Shown here in pieces: positions 6,806-9,294 of a stretch of 9,294 bases of DNA (its first letter is position 1; every line of letters starts with the position of its first letter). The DNA is taken from positions 1 through 9,294 of the forward strand of contig CAAFWT010000085.1 of the NCBI GenBank assembly GCA_900766785.1. Reading direction: 5' to 3'. The notes beneath the pieces were generated by a model. The model made no database searches and was not told the origin of the DNA. It was given only the letters and a program-made list of their open reading frames with translations. A program made the translations under genes and the position numbers. Origin of the DNA: an uncultured Paraprevotella sp. GTDB lineage: Bacteria > Bacteroidota > Bacteroidia > Bacteroidales > Bacteroidaceae.

Positions 6806-7873
6806 ATGAAATTGAATATTGCTGTATTGGCCGGTGATGGTATCGGTCCCGAGATTATGGAACAGGGTGTGGCCGTCCTGAAGGCTGTGGCCAACCGCTT
6901 TGGTCACGAGGTGACCTTCAAGGAGGCTCTCTGTGGTGCACATGCCATAGATGAGGTGGGCGACCCCTTCCCCGAAGAGACCTTCCAGGTGTGCCAAGAG
7001 GCCGATGCTGTCCTCTTTGCCAGTGTAGGCGATCCCAAATATGACAACAACCCCAATGCTAAGGTTCGCCCTGAGCAGGGACTTCTGGCCATGCGCAAGA
7101 AACTCGGACTCTTTGCCAACATCCGTCCCGTAGAGACGTTTGACTGCCTCATACACAAATCACCCTTGAAGGATGAACTGGTCAAGGGAGCCGACTTCAT
7201 CTGCATCCGAGAACTCACAGGAGGCATGTACTTCGGAGAGAAGAAGGAAGGAGCCGACGAGGCCTATGATACCAACTTCTACACACGTCACGAAGTGGAG
7301 CGCATCCTGCGTGTGGCCTACGACTATGCACGCCGTCGCCGTCATCACCTCACGGTGGTAGACAAGGCAAACGTGCTGGCATCGAGCCGCCTGTGGAGAA
7401 AGGTGGCACAGGAGATTATGGGCGAGTATCCCGACGTGCAGACCGACTTCATGTACGTGGACAATGCGGCCATGAGGATGATACAGGAGCCCAGGTTCTT
7501 CGACGTGATGGTGACGGAAAACACCTTCGGAGACATCCTTACCGATGAGGGTTCCTGCATCACAGGCTCCATGGGACTGCTGCCCAGCGCATCCACAGGC
7601 AGCGGCACCCCCGTCTTTGAGCCCATCCATGGTTCGTGGCCTCAGGGCAAGGGGCTCAACATAGCCAACCCTCTGGCACAGATTCTCTCTGTGGCCATGC
7701 TCTTCGAGTACTTCGGACTCAAGCAGGAGGGCGCCATCATCCGCGAGGCTGTCACGGCTTCTCTGGATGCCAATGTAAGAACTCCCGAAATACAGGCAGA
7801 GGGAGCTCCACACTATGGCACCCGCGAAGTGGGAGCATGGATAGTGGACTATATACACAACAAGCAACAGTAA
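6806..7873 (+). CDS. leuB: 3-isopropylmalate dehydrogenase
   Basis: LeuB oxidatively decarboxylates 3-isopropylmalate to 2-oxoisocaproate, the leucine precursor, with NAD as the usual cofactor. The 355 residues fit the family (about 350-363). Visible motifs are LAGDGIGPEIM (8-18), the substrate loop RKKLGLFANIRPV (97-109), RELTGGMYFGE (135-145) with catalytic Tyr142, VDKANVL (185-191) with Lys187, VDNAAM (218-223) with Asp219, and FGDILTDEGSCITGSMGLLPSAS (241-263) with Asp243 and Asp247. The cofactor loop reads EPIHGSWPQGKGLNIANP, whereas E. coli-type LeuB has GGSAPDIAG; the Asp that contacts the adenosine ribose is Gln279 here. I recall a related GSYPQ form in Bacteroidetes, so this is probably a lineage trait. 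The ATG at 6806 directly precedes the Rossmann-like start. The porin follows after 5 nt. Confidence 0.95.
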   Translation: MKLNIAVLAGDGIGPEIMEQGVAVLKAVANRFGHEVTFKEALCGAHAIDEVGDPFPEETFQVCQEADAVLFASVGDPKYDNNPNAKVRPEQGLLAMRKKLGLFANIRPVETFDCLIHKSPLKDELVKGADFICIRELTGGMYFGEKKEGADEAYDTNFYTRHEVERILRVAYDYARRRRHHLTVVDKANVLASSRLWRKVAQEIMGEYPDVQTDFMYVDNAAMRMIQEPRFFDVMVTENTFGDILTDEGSCITGSMGLLPSASTGSGTPVFEPIHGSWPQGKGLNIANPLAQILSVAMLFEYFGLKQEGAIIREAVTASLDANVRTPEIQAEGAPHYGTREVGAWIVDYIHNKQQ

Positions 7874-7878
7874 CACTC

Positions 7879-9075
7879 ATGGCAAGCGACCATTCCCTCC
7901 ACAGGACCATCAGTCTGGCTTGGACTATGACCCTCCTCCTTGTACTCTCGCCCCAGGCATGGGCCAACGATGAGTACCAGGAAGGTTTCCTCACCAGCTA
8001 TCTCAACCGAGGGATAAGCCGCCTGATGCCTCCCGACACGGCCTCCGCCGACACCAAGATGCAGTATGGCCGACACATAACGCAATATGTGTCGGCACCG
8101 CAGTTCGGAGGATATGCCGTAGGTAAGTATGAGTGGTCGGGCAAGGCAGGAGCTCCGCGCAGCGGTACTTTTGCCTGCCGCCTGCTCAGAGCATACGTCT
8201 CGGGCACCATACTGCGCGACTTCAGATACCGAGTGCAGATGGAGTTTCGCAATGCCTCACCTGGAATGCGCGACTACACGCTGGAATGGACACACTGGAA
8301 GGAGTTCCAGGTGAAGGTGGGACAGTTCAAGCGAGGCTTCACCTACGAAAACCCCACCAGTCCCTGGGAGGTAGGATTTGGTTCTTACGCCCTGGTGGCA
8401 CAGCATATGACGGCCATGTCGGGCGAGGACTGCAGTGGAGAGACAGCTCAGAACGGACGAGACCAAGGTATAGAGCTCCGTGGAGACCTCTTTCCCATAG
8501 GGCAGGACCGTCACCCCTTGCTCCATTATCAGGCAGGGGTATTCAACGGCAACGGACAGAACAGATCGGACAACAACGGACGCAAGGACTGGATAGGCTC
8601 TCTCTGGCTGCAACCCATCAGCGGCCTGCATGTTACCCTCTTCGGATGGAAGGGATCGTATACGGGTTCGGTGAGCACGGGAGAAGACATCACCGTAGGG
8701 CGAAGCCGTTGGGGACTGAGTGCCAAATTTGACCGGAAAGACTGGAGCATGAGGGCAGAGTATGCTCACAGTACCGGACATAACATCAACTACTACGATA
8801 CGGAGAACCAGATGTTCACCGACCATGGCAAAGCCGACGGATGGTATGTGGCAGTGGGAGTGCCATGCACCGCATGGCTGAAGGTTTATGCTCGATGGGA
8901 CACTTTCCGCAAGCAGGCCACCTGGGGCACATCCAAGACACTCTACAGCGTGGTGCCCAACATACAACTACACCGAAACCTACTCTTCCAACTTCAGTAC
9001 AACTATGTATGTGACCGCCTGGCTTCGGTACGTCACTATAGTGAATTCTGGGCTCAGACCTACGTCAGGTTCTGA
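7879..9075 (+). CDS. Outer-membrane porin, phosphate-selective porin O/P family-like
   Basis: A 398-residue protein with a clear signal peptide: residues 1-29 have a basic n-region (His8, Arg9), the hydrophobic stretch AWTMTLLLVL and a probable AWA|ND cleavage site. The mature part is rich in alternating aromatic and polar beta-strands and ends in YVRF with a terminal Phe, the usual outer-membrane insertion signal. Phrases such as FGGYAVGKYEW, LLRAYVSGTILRDFRYRVQMEF, WTHWKEFQVKVGQFKRGFTYENP, DQGIELRGDLFP, HYQAGVFNGNGQN, GRKDWIGSLWLQP and MRAEYAHSTGHNI fit Bacteroidetes porins of the Porin_O_P family. The ATG at 7879 is chosen because it yields the signal peptide; the frame stays open further upstream inside leuB. 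It starts 5 nt after the leuB stop, so it is probably co-transcribed. The substrate is unknown; the phosphate label is a family name only. Confidence 0.8.
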   Translation: MASDHSLHRTISLAWTMTLLLVLSPQAWANDEYQEGFLTSYLNRGISRLMPPDTASADTKMQYGRHITQYVSAPQFGGYAVGKYEWSGKAGAPRSGTFACRLLRAYVSGTILRDFRYRVQMEFRNASPGMRDYTLEWTHWKEFQVKVGQFKRGFTYENPTSPWEVGFGSYALVAQHMTAMSGEDCSGETAQNGRDQGIELRGDLFPIGQDRHPLLHYQAGVFNGNGQNRSDNNGRKDWIGSLWLQPISGLHVTLFGWKGSYTGSVSTGEDITVGRSRWGLSAKFDRKDWSMRAEYAHSTGHNINYYDTENQMFTDHGKADGWYVAVGVPCTAWLKVYARWDTFRKQATWGTSKTLYSVVPNIQLHRNLLFQLQYNYVCDRLASVRHYSEFWAQTYVRF

Positions 9076-9294
9076 CCTCCATCATCCTAATCCCATATTT
9101 TCCTTACTTTACGGAGCGAGGGGACTTGAGCATAAGTTCAGAATCGTCATTTCATGGCATGATACCATCATTTCATGCTGTGTTTGGTTTGAGGCATAGG
9201 GATAAGTCGGCTAAGGTAATAGACTATAATGATCAGGTTATAAGGGTCAGGGAATATCTAATCTTTAGGGGAATCCCTTCTCCCATGTTTTTCA
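9076..9294. other. Non-coding AT-rich region downstream of the porin
   Basis: No convincing ORF, tRNA or promoter with a TAnnTTTG box is seen in these 219 bases on either strand. Base composition shifts to AT-rich relative to the coding part. It holds a short direct repeat and overlapping inverted repeat near 9147-9178. A weak AGGG/CCCT hairpin at 9267-9278 lies 9 nt before a T5 run at 9288-9292, too poor to call a terminator with confidence. Confidence 0.5.
9147..9178. repeat. Paired 10-bp direct repeat with internal inverted repeat
   Basis: TCATTTCATG occurs at 9147-9156 and again at 9168-9177, exactly 21 bp apart. GCATGA at 9157-9162 and TCATGC at 9173-9178 form a 6-bp inverted repeat with a 10-nt loop, overlapping the second copy. 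This could be a protein-binding site or an RNA hairpin in the 3' end of the operon transcript, or chance in AT-rich DNA. Confidence 0.4.

Noticed and set aside
5156..7156. A 666-codon open frame on the minus strand
   Set aside because: It spans antisense across the second synthase, the gap and leuB, which both have intact catalytic motifs. Such long antisense frames arise from biased codon use.
9267..9292. Intrinsic terminator after the porin (AGGG-GAAT-CCCT, then T5)
   Set aside because: The stem is only 4 bp and the T-run starts 9 nt after it, so it does not meet the usual form.

Overview
The window reads as a Bacteroidales chromosome segment, probably Prevotella-like. The evidence is two promoter -7 boxes that fit the Bacteroidetes pattern TAnnTTTG, starts without Shine-Dalgarno sequences, a GH78 alpha-L-rhamnosidase-type glycosidase, a Bacteroidetes-style outer-membrane porin of the O/P family, and fairly GC-rich codon use with many CTG codons. 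Genus cannot be fixed from the sequence alone.

Layout: Bases 1-1105 (minus strand) hold the 5' part of a GH78 alpha-L-rhamnosidase-like gene that runs off the left edge. Bases 1106-1416 are a divergent intergenic region. It carries a -7-like box for the glycosidase, a well-formed promoter for leuA, and two 18-bp inverted repeats, one of which overlaps the leuA -33 element. From 1417 to 9075 everything is on the plus strand and tightly packed: leuA, leuC, leuD, a small unrecognised gene, a second isopropylmalate/citramalate-synthase-family gene, leuB, and an outer-membrane porin. Junctions are a 4-nt overlap (leuA/leuC), 5 nt (leuC/leuD), overlaps on both sides of the small gene, 75 nt before leuB, and 5 nt between leuB and the porin. 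Bases 9076-9294 are non-coding.

How the genes work together: LeuA condenses 2-oxoisovalerate with acetyl-CoA to 2-isopropylmalate, LeuC and LeuD isomerise it to 3-isopropylmalate, and LeuB oxidises it to the keto-acid precursor of leucine. The second synthase keeps the catalytic motifs but differs clearly from LeuA. It may feed a different acid, possibly citramalate towards isoleucine, through the same LeuCD and LeuB, but its substrate cannot be read from the sequence.

The points most worth a second look are the small GTG-started ORF wedged by overlaps between leuD and the second synthase, the altered NAD-binding loop of LeuB, the porin attached to a leucine operon, and the palindrome on the leuA promoter. 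No mobile element, CRISPR array, tRNA or rRNA was seen. Nothing here is clearly a new defence or mobile system.
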